Below, piece after piece: positions 1 through 8,240 of a stretch of 64,000 nucleotides of DNA. Source of the stretch: Viridibacterium sp035456105 (GTDB taxonomy: Bacteria; Pseudomonadota; Gammaproteobacteria; Burkholderiales; Rhodocyclaceae); NCBI GenBank assembly GCA_035456105.1, contig DATIDV010000006.1:9952-73951 (forward strand), given 5' to 3'. Numbering within the stretch: position 1 is the first letter of the stretch; every line of letters starts with the position of its first letter. The position numbers and the translations under genes are program-made. A model generated the notes under the pieces. The model had not been told where the DNA came from. It searched no databases and saw only the letters and a list, made by a program, of their open reading frames with translations.

Positions 1-761
1 GTCAGCGTGGCCATGCCGCCGGGCATGTTGTCGGAGAAGCGACTCGGTTGCTGTTCGAACTCGCCGACTGTCAGCAACAGCGAACGACCACTGCGTGCTG
101 CATCGGGCAGCTTGCGGAAGGCCGTCTCCTGTTCAGCCATGACGGTCTCGTTCCACCACCATGACGGGCTGGCGGCAATGTAGTGCGTGAAAGCCTGCGG
201 TCGCCTGAACAGCGCATGCAGCACGAACAGGCCACCCAGCGAATGGCCGAACAGCACCTGGCGCGAGGCATCGGTCGCGTAGCGCTGCGCGATCAGCGGG
301 CGCAACTCGTGATCGATGAAATCAAGGAAGCGGTCGGCGCCGCCACCAGCCGTGCGCATCGCAGCGCTCATCTCCGGTGCCGAATTTGACACAGATGCGG
401 CAAGCGGCGTCGGCGTGTAGTCGACGGCGCGCCGCAGGATGGCGTCGTCCTTTTCCGGATAGGTGATGCCGACGATCAGCGCCGGCAACACGCCGGTGGC
501 CTGCGGCCGGCGCGACTGGATGCGCATGGTCTCGACCACGCTGTTGAAGACGAGATCGGCATCAAGTACATACACGACCGGATAGCCGCCCACGGGAGGC
601 GGTGTCTCGGGTTGCGCGACGAGGATGCGGAAGTCATCGCCAGTACGCACGGAGTGCAGCTCGAGCTGTTCGGCACGTGGCAAGACGACGGGCACCACCG
701 ACGTAGCAAACGTCGCGGCACCCATGCTCATCAATGACATAAGAATCAAGAGTGTTTTCAT
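1..761 (-). CDS. Secreted alpha/beta-hydrolase, Fes/IroE-like siderophore esterase (3' end beyond window)
   Basis: My translation from the ATG at 761 gives a short hydrophobic N-terminus (MKTLLILMSLMSMGAATFA), consistent with a signal peptide. A VVYVLDAD strand and the nucleophile elbow GHSLGGLF, with its catalytic serine, follow, and then an AASPSWWW segment. This layout is typical of the esterase D/IroE/BesA family, which hydrolyses ester backbones of catecholate siderophores in the periplasm. The catalytic His would lie beyond the window edge. It runs in the same direction as the receptor gene, 237 nt downstream of it, with a palindromic repeat in the gap. Family assignment is firm; substrate is inferred from context. 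Confidence 0.8.
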   Translation of the reverse strand, partial: MKTLLILMSLMSMGAATFATSVVPVVLPRAEQLELHSVRTGDDFRILVAQPETPPPVGGYPVVYVLDADLVFNSVVETMRIQSRRPQATGVLPALIVGITYPEKDDAILRRAVDYTPTPLAASVSNSAPEMSAAMRTAGGGADRFLDFIDHELRPLIAQRYATDASRQVLFGHSLGGLFVLHALFRRPQAFTHYIAASPSWWWNETVMAEQETAFRKLPDAARSGRSLLLTVGEFEQQPSRFSDNMPGGMATL

Positions 762-861
762 TCTGGCTTGCCGCGGTGCATGAGGCATCGCGGCTGGCGT
801 TGTTGCATGACTACGAACGGCGGACCTCGCTCATAGGCTGTTCATGACCTCCGGACATCAT

Positions 862-931
862 CGTCATCCCGGCGAAGGCCGGGATCCAGTACCGACGTCC
901 GATCTGGATCCCGGCCTTCGCCGGGCTGACG
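862..931. repeat. Palindromic repeat, type A (GTCATCCCGGCGAA family)
   Basis: An outer inverted repeat starts CGTCATCCCGGCGAAGGCC and ends with its near complement GGCCTTCGCCGGGCTGACG; each half is itself a hairpin. The same family recurs at 13450-13520, 15282-15436 and 16694-16777. It fills most of the gap between the receptor and the downstream esterase. Confidence 0.85.
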
Positions 932-998
932 CGCTTCTTTTTGCGGATTGCCAGATAAAGCCGGTCTCGCGGCTCGGACTCCAACAATCGCAAACCTC

Positions 999-3125
999 TC
1001 AGAACTTGAAGGCCGTTTTCAGCCACAGGCTGCGTGGCTCGCCATAGAAGTTGAACACCGTCGTGCCACCCACACGCTGGTAATACTTCTTGTCGAGCAG
1101 GTTGTTGATCGTCAGCGACAGATCGACCTTCGGCGAGAACTTGTAGCCGAGCAGTGCGTCGACGACGGAGTAGGCTTCCTGTTCGATACGCACGGCGCCG
1201 GAGAGCGTGTAGAAGCTGCTCATGCCGCGCACGCCACCACCTACATAGGCGCCTTGCAGCGGCCCGTTGAGGAAGTCGTAGCGCGTCCACACGTTCACGC
1301 TGTTGCGCGGTGTATACGTCGAATACGCTGTTCCGGCCTGGCCCACGCTACCGGAAAGGTATTCCGTTTGCGTATAGGCGTAACCGATGCTGGCTTCCCA
1401 GCCCGGCAGCAGACGGCCGGAGATTTCCGCTTCAGCACCCTTCACTTCGGCTTCGCCATTGGCGACGAAGTAGGCCGTGCTCGGCACGGCAATCGCGCGG
1501 TTCTTGTCACGCAGACGATAGACCGACACCTGCGAGTTGAGCAGACCGCCGAAGTGTTCGCCCTTCACGCCGGCCTCGATATTGTTGCCTTCGCGCGGGT
1601 CGATGGTCTGGCCGCTTTGCGTGAGATTGGTCTGCGGCTGGAAGATCGTTGTGTAACTCGTGTACGCCGACCAGTTGTCCGTCAGGTCGTACACGATGCC
1701 GCCGTAAGGCGTGACCTGGTTGTTGATGGCAACCTTGGTGCTGGTGTTGTTGACCAGGTTGGTCGTCGTGCTTTCATACCATGACACGCGCGTACCGGCG
1801 ATCAGGCTCAGCGCTTGCCAGGGCTTGATACGCAGATTGGTGTACACGCCGTACTGGTGCGGATCGACGTTGGTGCGGCTGGTCAGCGCGATGCCCGGCT
1901 CGGGCCAGTTGTAGGTCGGGCTGTAGACATTCGTCGTGCCTGCAGGGTTGGCCGCGCCCGACAGGGTCGTCTGGTCGTACTTGCGATAGTCGATACCGGC
2001 AATGACGTTCTGCTTGAGGCCCCACAGCGTGAACGGCAGGTTGAGGTGCGCGTCAGTCGCCAGCGATCTTTCCTCGTACTCGCGCGCAATGGCGGTACGC
2101 GTCACATTGCCCGTCGCGGTGCTTGCACTACCGGCATAGGCATATTTGAAATCCACCGAGCGATCGACGTAGCGCGCCGAGGCCTTGAGTTCGCCGCCAC
2201 CGTCCAGGCGGTGCACCAGTTCGGCAAAGCCCTCGGTGGAGTCGTTGCTGAAGCGGTTCCAGTCCGCACCGATGAAGGTCGAACGATCGACATCCAGCAA
2301 CTCGCCATTGGCCTTGGTCGGCAGGCCATTGAACGGGGTGACGTTGCTGTTGGCTGCGGTCGCGGAGATCGACAGCGTCGTGCGCGGTGTCAGGTCGAAT
2401 TCCAGCGTGCCGTAGGCGACGCCGTTCTCGTTCTGATTGACGTCTACCCAGGACTCCTTGTTCTGATACGCGGCGACGACGCGGCCACGCACGCTGCCAT
2501 CCGCATTCAGCGAACCGGTCGCGTCGGCTTCGACGCGTTTCGTGTCCCACGACGCGAGCGACAGCGAGCCGTTGAAGCCGAAGTCCTTCAGCGCACGCTT
2601 GCGCGCCAGGTTCACGGTGCCGCCGGGTTCGCCCGTGCCGTTGTAGAGACCTGCCGGGCCGCGCAGCACTTCGACGTGATCGAAGATCGACAGGTCCGGC
2701 TGCGAACCGTAGATGCTGGACAGCGGCGCAGGCAAGCCGTCGATGAGGTAGGAATCCAGTTCGAAGCCGCGCACCACGATGGATGAGCGCCCCTGGTCAT
2801 TGGCCAGCACCACCATGCCCGTCGTGCGGCGTGCAAGATCTTCGAGACGGACCATGTTCTGGTCGTCCATGCGCTCGCGCGTCACCACCGACACCGACTG
2901 CGGGATTTCCTTCAGCGGCACATCGCCCTTGCCGCCGACATTGGCCGTCGCCGCGCCATAGCCCGACGCCTGCTTGTCACGATCGGCCTTGACCACGACC
3001 GGCGCGACCGCCGACTCCGGTGCGGCGTCTGCAGCGAAGACGCCGAAGCTGGTGCCGCCGCTCACGGCGGCAAGAATGGCGAGCGCAATGGCGCTGCGCG
3101 CGGGCTGGTGATGCTTGCTGGACAT
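999..3125 (-). CDS. TonB-dependent outer-membrane ferric-siderophore receptor
   Basis: The 708-residue protein has a signal peptide ending near VFAADA, then a TonB-box-like APVVVKA, a plug domain (KEIPQSVSVVTRERM and VVRGFELDSYLIDG) and a long beta-barrel ending in a terminal Phe. It imports an iron-siderophore complex using TonB energy. The start at 3125 is chosen because AGGGGAG lies nine bases upstream; a longer frame up to 3437 would run through the Fur box and into the divergent regulator, so it is rejected. It is transcribed away from the AraC gene across the Fur box at 3185-3203, so iron repression is expected. The ligand is presumably the siderophore made by this island, but this cannot be read from sequence. 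Confidence 0.93.
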   Translation of the reverse strand: MSSKHHQPARSAIALAILAAVSGGTSFGVFAADAAPESAVAPVVVKADRDKQASGYGAATANVGGKGDVPLKEIPQSVSVVTRERMDDQNMVRLEDLARRTTGMVVLANDQGRSSIVVRGFELDSYLIDGLPAPLSSIYGSQPDLSIFDHVEVLRGPAGLYNGTGEPGGTVNLARKRALKDFGFNGSLSLASWDTKRVEADATGSLNADGSVRGRVVAAYQNKESWVDVNQNENGVAYGTLEFDLTPRTTLSISATAANSNVTPFNGLPTKANGELLDVDRSTFIGADWNRFSNDSTEGFAELVHRLDGGGELKASARYVDRSVDFKYAYAGSASTATGNVTRTAIAREYEERSLATDAHLNLPFTLWGLKQNVIAGIDYRKYDQTTLSGAANPAGTTNVYSPTYNWPEPGIALTSRTNVDPHQYGVYTNLRIKPWQALSLIAGTRVSWYESTTTNLVNNTSTKVAINNQVTPYGGIVYDLTDNWSAYTSYTTIFQPQTNLTQSGQTIDPREGNNIEAGVKGEHFGGLLNSQVSVYRLRDKNRAIAVPSTAYFVANGEAEVKGAEAEISGRLLPGWEASIGYAYTQTEYLSGSVGQAGTAYSTYTPRNSVNVWTRYDFLNGPLQGAYVGGGVRGMSSFYTLSGAVRIEQEAYSVVDALLGYKFSPKVDLSLTINNLLDKKYYQRVGGTTVFNFYGEPRSLWLKTAFKF

Positions 3126-3141
3126 GCTGAAGAACTCCCCT

Positions 3142-3165
3142 GCCCGCATCTCCTGCGGGCTTTTT
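3142..3165. other. Hairpin in the receptor 5' leader
   Basis: GCCCGC and GCGGGC arms around ATCTCCT form a stable stem just upstream of the receptor ribosome site. On the plus strand it is followed by TTTTT, so it would work as a terminator against transcription from the receptor side. On the minus strand it sequesters an extra AGGAG. Its function is not established. Confidence 0.5.
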
Positions 3166-3184
3166 AGTGGTTTGGCAAATATTA

Positions 3185-3203
3185 AATGCGAATGATTTGC
3201 ATT
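3185..3203. promoter_or_regulatory. Fur box between receptor and AraC regulator
   Basis: AATGCGAATGATTTGCATT is a near-perfect inverted repeat with the ATGCGAAT/ATTTGCAT form common in betaproteobacterial Fur sites. It lies 60 nt upstream of the receptor start and 82 nt upstream of the proposed AraC start, so one site could repress both. Confidence 0.85.
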
Positions 3204-3284
3204 AACGTGATTTGTCGCTATTATCGCCAGACGCAGCGCAAGCAGCCTTTGCGCAACACAGGAAAGTCTTTGCAGGAGAAAGCT

Positions 3285-4280
3285 TTGCGACTTCTTCCAG
3301 AATCCACGCTCGATAGCGCCGCCCACGCCAACAGCGTCAATCGCGAACAACTCATTGCAGCGGTTGCGCCGCATCGCTCGCACTTCCGCGTGCAGCGCCC
3401 CGATGTCGCCAGCAACGTCGCGGTGCTGTCGGGACATTTCCGCATCGACCTCCTGCGTGAAGGCCTGCGAACAAAGTGCGTCGACGTGGTCGATCTGTAT
3501 GACATGCGCACCGAGGCCGCGCTGGAAGAAGGTCTCAGCCTGGTCGTGCTGGTTGCCGGTCGCGCTCAGGCCTGCTTTGGCAACAAGCCGGTCGTGCTGG
3601 GCGGCACGGGCCAGCCGGATGGCGCGCTAATCGCGCTGGCCGAGCCCGAACAATTCGTGCGCCACTCGCGTCGCGGCAATCACGAACGCAAGGTCGTCGT
3701 GACGATGAGCCCCGCCTGGCTGGATGCCAGCGGTCTGGATGCCGATGGCCTGGCAACATTCCGCCGTCGCCACCTCAACGTGCATCACTGGCGACCAAGC
3801 ACGCGCGCCACCACCATCGCGCAGCAGATGATCCATCCCCCGGTTTTCTCGCCCGCCCTGCAGCATCTCTACATCGAGAGCCGCGCACTGGAACTCGTCA
3901 CCGAAAGCTTCGCCGACCTCTTTACTCCGCCCGCAGATGACAACGGCAAACTCGCGCCACGCGTGCGTGCCCGCATCGCTGCATTGTGCGAATGGCTGGA
4001 TTCCGGCGCGGCGGACCGCCTCGACCTCGCCACCATCGCGCGCCACGCAGGCCTCAACGCCAGCTCCCTGCAACAGCAATTCCACGCCATCCAGGGGATG
4101 AGCATCTTTGCCTATCAGCGCAGCAGACGCCTCGACGCGGCACGCGCTGCCCTGACGCACGACGGCGTGAGTGTTACGCGAGCTGCAGAGCTGGCCGGCT
4201 ACAGTAGCGCCGCCAACTTCGCCACAGCATTTCGGCGGCGCTTCGGTGTCAGCCCCAGCGCCGCTGCACGCACGAAATGA
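3285..4280 (+). CDS. AraC-family transcriptional regulator of siderophore genes
   Basis: The C-terminal ~100 residues carry two helix-turn-helix units (LDLATIARHAGLNASSLQQQF and VTRAAELAGYSSAANFATAF) ending RRRFGVSPSAA, the AraC/XylS signature. The N-terminal half resembles the ligand-binding part of PchR/AlcR-like regulators, which respond to an incoming ferric siderophore. An in-frame ATG at 3186 overlaps the Fur box. I prefer the TTG at 3285, which has AGGAG six bases upstream and gives 331 residues. Divergent from the receptor, it probably activates uptake or synthesis genes when the siderophore is present. Confidence 0.87.
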   Translation: MRLLPESTLDSAAHANSVNREQLIAAVAPHRSHFRVQRPDVASNVAVLSGHFRIDLLREGLRTKCVDVVDLYDMRTEAALEEGLSLVVLVAGRAQACFGNKPVVLGGTGQPDGALIALAEPEQFVRHSRRGNHERKVVVTMSPAWLDASGLDADGLATFRRRHLNVHHWRPSTRATTIAQQMIHPPVFSPALQHLYIESRALELVTESFADLFTPPADDNGKLAPRVRARIAALCEWLDSGAADRLDLATIARHAGLNASSLQQQFHAIQGMSIFAYQRSRRLDAARAALTHDGVSVTRAAELAGYSSAANFATAFRRRFGVSPSAAARTK

Positions 4281-4348
4281 ACTAAGACGTCAGCCACACC
4301 AGCGCCGCTGCTCTCCAAAAACATGCCTTCCGTTACGGCTCTTTCTTC

Positions 4349-5350
4349 ATGCACTTTCTCCCCATTAATTCTTTTGTCATGTGCACTAGGCTCTTCCTCA
4401 GCGCACTTTTCTGCGGCCTCGCCATGCTGAGCGCAGCCATCGCTCAAGCCGCCACGCCGGACTTCAGTACGCAGGCAGCGCTGCCCGCCGACTGGCAGCC
4501 CGCGCCACTCTCACGCAGCCTGAGCTTCGACATCGATTCGAAATACACCGGCCAGCGCTATCGCATCATGATCGGCCTGTCGCACAAGGCAGCGCCGGCC
4601 ACCGGCTACCCCACACTGTGGATGCTCGACGGCCTCGCCAGCTTCCCCATCACCGAGTTCGTGCGGCCGCGCCCGGCGTCTCCCACCGACAGCGCCCAGT
4701 ACCTCGAAAAGCTCGGTGACGAACCCGCCGGTCTCGTCGTCGCCATCGGCTACACCAACGGCCAGATCATCGACGTCAACGGCCGCGCCCTCGACTACAC
4801 GCCCGAGCTGCCCCCCGGCACTAAGACCGGCGACGGCCTCTCGCCACGCTTCGGTGGCGCAGCCAACTTCCTCAAGTTCCTCACCCTCGAACTGCGACCC
4901 CTCATCGCCAGGCACTTCGCCATCGACCCGCAACGCAACACCCTGTTCGGTTTCTCCTACGGCGGGCTATTCGCCATGCATACGCTGAGCACGGAGCCGC
5001 AACACTTCCAGCGCTACTGGGCGGCCAGTCCATCACTCTGGTTTGGCGAGAGTTACACGCTCACGCAATTGCCGAAGCGCCTTGCCACGCTACGCCTGGC
5101 ACAAGCGACCAAGGTCATGATCACTGTCGGCATGGACGAGCAGTACCCCGAGAAATTCGCCGACGCCGCCACGCAGAAACGCCTGCAGGCGCGCGCCATG
5201 GTCGACAACGTGCGCGCCTTCGGCAGCCAGCTGAACGACGCCAAGGTGCCGAACCTGTCGCTGACCTTCCAGGCCGTACCCGGCCACGATCACCACGACA
5301 TGCTGATGCACGGCGCGAGACGTGTCGTCGACTTCGCGTTCGCGCCATAA
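4349..5350 (+). CDS. Secreted alpha/beta-hydrolase, IroE/Fes-like esterase
   Basis: This 333-residue protein has a signal peptide ending near AIAQA, a GFSYGGLFAMH nucleophile elbow, an AASPSLWFG segment and a C-terminal PGHDHHDM that supplies the catalytic His. It is a homologue of the partial esterase at 1-761, so the island carries two periplasmic esterases of this family. The start could also be the ATG at 4379; neither has a strong ribosome site. It follows the AraC gene on the same strand after 68 nt. The likely role is cleavage of ester-linked catecholates, the island product or foreign enterobactin-like ones. Confidence 0.83.
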   Translation: MHFLPINSFVMCTRLFLSALFCGLAMLSAAIAQAATPDFSTQAALPADWQPAPLSRSLSFDIDSKYTGQRYRIMIGLSHKAAPATGYPTLWMLDGLASFPITEFVRPRPASPTDSAQYLEKLGDEPAGLVVAIGYTNGQIIDVNGRALDYTPELPPGTKTGDGLSPRFGGAANFLKFLTLELRPLIARHFAIDPQRNTLFGFSYGGLFAMHTLSTEPQHFQRYWAASPSLWFGESYTLTQLPKRLATLRLAQATKVMITVGMDEQYPEKFADAATQKRLQARAMVDNVRAFGSQLNDAKVPNLSLTFQAVPGHDHHDMLMHGARRVVDFAFAP

Positions 5351-5351
5351 C

Positions 5352-5395
5352 AGCTCCCCTCTCCTGCTTGTGGGAGAGGGGCAGGGGGAGAGGGC
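5352..5395. repeat. Palindromic repeat, type B (GGGAGAGGGG family)
   Basis: CTCCCCTCTCC, a short CTTGTG loop and GGGAGAGGGG, followed by the tail CAGGGGGAGAGGGC. The same family occurs at 11041, 11182, 13543, 13631 and inside 15282-15436. It separates the esterase from the condensation-domain gene. Confidence 0.85.
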
Positions 5396-5466
5396 ACGCC
5401 CAAGCAGCGCGGCTGACACATCGGCGCGCAAACCCACTCCTTCATCTCAAGCACGAAAGGTTTGAA

Positions 5467-6801
5467 ATGAGCACCCTTCCCACCCGCCTCCCTACCACCA
5501 CCGCACAATATGGCATCTGGGTAGCTCAGAAAATGGCGCCCGAGAGCCCCACCATGCTCACCGCCGAGACCATCTCGCTGCGCGGCCCGCTCAACGTCAA
5601 GGCCCTCTCCGACACCGTCGTCGAAGTGCTCGACAACGCCGACACCCTGCATCGCCGCTTCGTGGAAGACGACACCGGCCTGTGGCAGATCCCACTCACA
5701 CCCGCCACACCGCCTCTCGCCGTGCACGACTTCCGCAAGGAAGCCGACCCCGCAGCCGCTGCACAGCAATGGATTGCCGATTCCCTCGCCACGCTGTGCA
5801 AGCCGACCGAAGACCTGCTCTACCGCAGCGCCCTCCTGCAACTCGCCGACGACCACCACCTCTGGTACCTGCAGGTGCACCACATCGCGCTCGACGGCTA
5901 CGGTTACGGCCTCGTCTGCCAGCTCATCGCCGAGCGCTACAGCGCGCGCATCAAGGGCGAAGCCCTGCCCCCGCTACCAGACTGGCAACTCGAGAAAGTC
6001 ACCCAGGCCGAGCAGACCTACAAGGCCAACGGCGGCTTCGACAAGGACAAGGCCTTCTGGCTCGGCAACCAGCAGGACGCGCCCGCGCCTGCCACCATCG
6101 CGCCACCCGGCGCCTTCTCGGACGAACTGCATCGCTGCGACACGCGCATCAGCAACGCCGAGATCGACACCCTGCGCGCCGCTGCAAAAAACTGCGGCCA
6201 GGACTGGGGCAGCTGGATGCTCGCTGCCATCGGATTGTGGCTTGCCAAACAATCCGGTCAGAGCGAACTCACATTCGGTCTGCCCGTCATGAACCGCCTC
6301 GGCACTCCCGCCCTCGGCGTGCCCTGCATGGCCATGAACATCGTCCCCATGAGCATCCGCATAGGTTCGGAAGACGACATGCAGAGCCTCAGCCGCCAGC
6401 TCGCCACCAACATGCGCGCCATCCGCCCGCACACCTACTACCGCTACGGCTGGATCCGCATGGACCTTGGCTACATGGCCATCGGCCGCCACTGCTTCAA
6501 CCAGGCCGTGAACCTCCTGCCCTTCGACCGCAGTGCCCAGTTCGCCGGCCTCCAGTCGCGCATAGAACCCATCAGCGCCGGCCCCGTGAAAGACCTCAAC
6601 ATCAGCGTCTTCGTGCTCAATTCGGAATGGCAACTGCGAAGCGAAGCCAACCCGAATGCATACAGCGCAGCGCGCATCGAAGAACTGCACCAGGATCTGC
6701 TGCAATGGCTCAGGACGCTCGCGACAGTCGGCGCCAACGACAGCCTCGCAGCCCTGCTGCCGGGCCTGACGCTGAGAACGCCGCAGGAAGCCCCCGTGTA
6801 G
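5467..6801 (+). CDS. Free-standing NRPS condensation domain (VibH-like arrangement)
   Basis: The 444 residues make up one condensation domain and nothing else. The catalytic HHIALDG motif is at residues 138-144, and later C motifs are recognisable (GLPVMNRLG, VPCMAMNIVP, RYGWIRMDLG, NLLPFD). It is a clear paralogue of the C domain at the front of the synthetase at 11228-15766, sharing these blocks almost word for word. Free-standing C domains such as VibH join a carrier-bound dihydroxybenzoyl group to a soluble or side-chain amine. Here it may acylate the second amine of the core. The start at 5467 has GAAAGG upstream. Its TAG stop falls on the terminus of a repeat half-site. Confidence 0.88.
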   Translation: MSTLPTRLPTTTAQYGIWVAQKMAPESPTMLTAETISLRGPLNVKALSDTVVEVLDNADTLHRRFVEDDTGLWQIPLTPATPPLAVHDFRKEADPAAAAQQWIADSLATLCKPTEDLLYRSALLQLADDHHLWYLQVHHIALDGYGYGLVCQLIAERYSARIKGEALPPLPDWQLEKVTQAEQTYKANGGFDKDKAFWLGNQQDAPAPATIAPPGAFSDELHRCDTRISNAEIDTLRAAAKNCGQDWGSWMLAAIGLWLAKQSGQSELTFGLPVMNRLGTPALGVPCMAMNIVPMSIRIGSEDDMQSLSRQLATNMRAIRPHTYYRYGWIRMDLGYMAIGRHCFNQAVNLLPFDRSAQFAGLQSRIEPISAGPVKDLNISVFVLNSEWQLRSEANPNAYSAARIEELHQDLLQWLRTLATVGANDSLAALLPGLTLRTPQEAPV

Positions 6802-6826
6802 GAGCGGGTCATGCCCGCGACACCCG
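6799..6826. repeat. REP half-site overlapping the stop codon of the condensation-domain gene
   Basis: TAGGAGCGGGTCATGCCCGCG has the form of a single REP hairpin (GCGGGTCATGCCCGC). Its leading TAG is the stop codon of the preceding gene. Confidence 0.6.
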
Positions 6827-6985
6827 CGCACTACGAAGATCGGTGCTACGAGCATCGCCTGCTCGTACAAAGAAGACATGTGGCCCGGATGGGTGGCCGC
6901 GGAGCCTGCCCTCGACCTGTTCGGAACCCGGAATTCAGAGGAGGTTACCCAATCCGGTACCAGGGCGGCATATCAAGGGAACATC

Positions 6986-7399
6986 ATGAAAAAAGCACTT
7001 ATCCTGCTCCCAGCAACCCTCACCCTGTCGCTCACCGGCTGTCATGAGGGCGTATTCGACAACATCTCGCCCATCGCCTCCGCCGTCGCCTCCTGGCCCG
7101 CAGAGGATGGCAAGCGGATCGAGCACTCCCTCTCGCCACAACAGCTGCAGGCACTCACGACCTGGCTTGAAAGCAGTCGCTCGAAATGGGGGAAGTGTCT
7201 CCAGACGCCTCCAGGAGGCCCTGTGCGCGTCTCCATCGTACATGCAGATGGCAGCACAAGCTCATTGATGATCCTCAAGTACCCATCGGGTACATCGAAC
7301 ACCATACAAGCGAGTCATCGCGACACTCCCTGCGCACTTGCCTCCTTTGCCGACGCTGAGATCCTGGCGCTACGGACCCTGCTCGGCGTCCCTCAATAG
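6986..7399 (+). CDS. Small lipoprotein of unknown function
   Basis: This 137-residue protein begins MKKALILLPATLTLSLTGC, a lipoprotein signal with LTGC as the lipobox. AAGGGA lies upstream of the ATG. The mature part has two further cysteines (GKCLQ and TPCALA) that could pair, and a beta-rich middle. I recognise no domain. It sits between the condensation-domain gene and the phosphopantetheinyl transferase gene, all on the plus strand, but repeats on either side argue against tight co-transcription. A role in siderophore handling is only a guess by position. Confidence 0.7.
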   Translation: MKKALILLPATLTLSLTGCHEGVFDNISPIASAVASWPAEDGKRIEHSLSPQQLQALTTWLESSRSKWGKCLQTPPGGPVRVSIVHADGSTSSLMILKYPSGTSNTIQASHRDTPCALASFADAEILALRTLLGVPQ

Positions 7400-7413
7400 C
7401 AGTGAGCTTCTAC

Positions 7414-7500
7414 GTAGAGAGAAATAAGCGAAGCGCATTGCGCCGGATGGGTGAGCGAGCGACTGTTTCGGTGCAATGCGCTTCGCTTATTGCACCCTAC
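7414..7500. repeat. Palindromic repeat, type D (GTAG...CTAC)
   Basis: The arms AATAAGCGAAGCGCATTG and CAATGCGCTTCGCTTATT are exact complements, flanked by GTAG and CTAC, and form one long hairpin. A shorter relative is at 10066-10122. Confidence 0.85.
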
Positions 7501-7517
7501 AACTGCTCCCCAATACC

Positions 7518-8186
7518 ATGCTCAAGGCACTAACACCGCTCAACCTCCCGCCCGACGTCCCCGACACCGTCGAAGTCTGGCTGCTTGACATCGACGCAGC
7601 CACACCACGCCTCCCCGCCACACTCGCCCTCCTCGGCGTCGACGAACACGTCCGCTACCAGCGCTACCACCACCCCGCCGACGCCCAGCGCTTCGCCCTC
7701 ACCCGCGCAGCACTGCGCCAACTCCTCGCCGCAAAGCTCGGCCGCGAAGCAACGAGCCTGCACTTCAGCCATGGCTTCCACGGCAAACCCGCGCTCAGTG
7801 ACAGCACACTGCACTTCAACGTCTCGCATAGCGGGCAGTACGGACTGATTGCGATCTCGACGACACACAGTGTTGGCATCGACATCGAACGTCATGCAGA
7901 CAAGCCACCGCTGGAGGTGCTGGCCTCGCCGATCTTCACGCAAGCGGAGCGCGACTACTGCGCCAACGACAGCGCCCGTTTCTACGCCCTGTGGTGCGGC
8001 AAGGAAGCCATGATCAAGGTATGCGGAACCGGTTTCTCCATGGATAGAGACCTACCCTCCACGCTACCGCCGGGCAACGACAACTACACGGTTCAACAGG
8101 GCACAAAGGTCTGGTCACTATCCGTGGCACGCCACTACACAGGTGCGCTGGCAGTCCCGCATTGCTCTGCAACGCTACGGACGTAG
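7518..8186 (+). CDS. 4'-phosphopantetheinyl transferase (EntD/Sfp family)
   Basis: This 222-residue protein has the family signature in order: FNVSHSGQYGLIA, VGIDIERH (metal-binding Asp and Glu) and FYALWCGKEAMIK. It transfers phosphopantetheine from CoA to carrier-domain serines, converting the EntB aryl carrier and the synthetase T domain to holo form. It is somewhat short at the C-terminus but all catalytic motifs are present. The ATG at 7518 lies just downstream of the type D repeat. It is the only PPTase visible and belongs functionally with the biosynthetic genes on the other strand. Confidence 0.9.
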   Translation: MLKALTPLNLPPDVPDTVEVWLLDIDAATPRLPATLALLGVDEHVRYQRYHHPADAQRFALTRAALRQLLAAKLGREATSLHFSHGFHGKPALSDSTLHFNVSHSGQYGLIAISTTHSVGIDIERHADKPPLEVLASPIFTQAERDYCANDSARFYALWCGKEAMIKVCGTGFSMDRDLPSTLPPGNDNYTVQQGTKVWSLSVARHYTGALAVPHCSATLRT

Positions 8187-8240
8187 CGCGGGTTCGCGGA
8201 CCACCGCAGCGGCCTTCATTCTCAACAAACTTGGACCGCC

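Noticed and set aside
862..931. Possible CRISPR-like or terminator role for the palindromic repeats
   Set aside because: No regular spacing or spacers; the units are dispersed, occur in both orientations and inside genes, and most lack U-runs.
3126..3437. N-terminal extension of the receptor reading frame to 812 residues
   Set aside because: It runs through the Fur box and into the divergent AraC gene and lacks a ribosome site; the start at 3125 gives a proper signal peptide.
5682..6989. 435-codon frame overlapping the condensation-domain gene on the same strand
   Set aside because: Extremely Arg/His/Pro-rich; it is the +1 shadow of the condensation domain.
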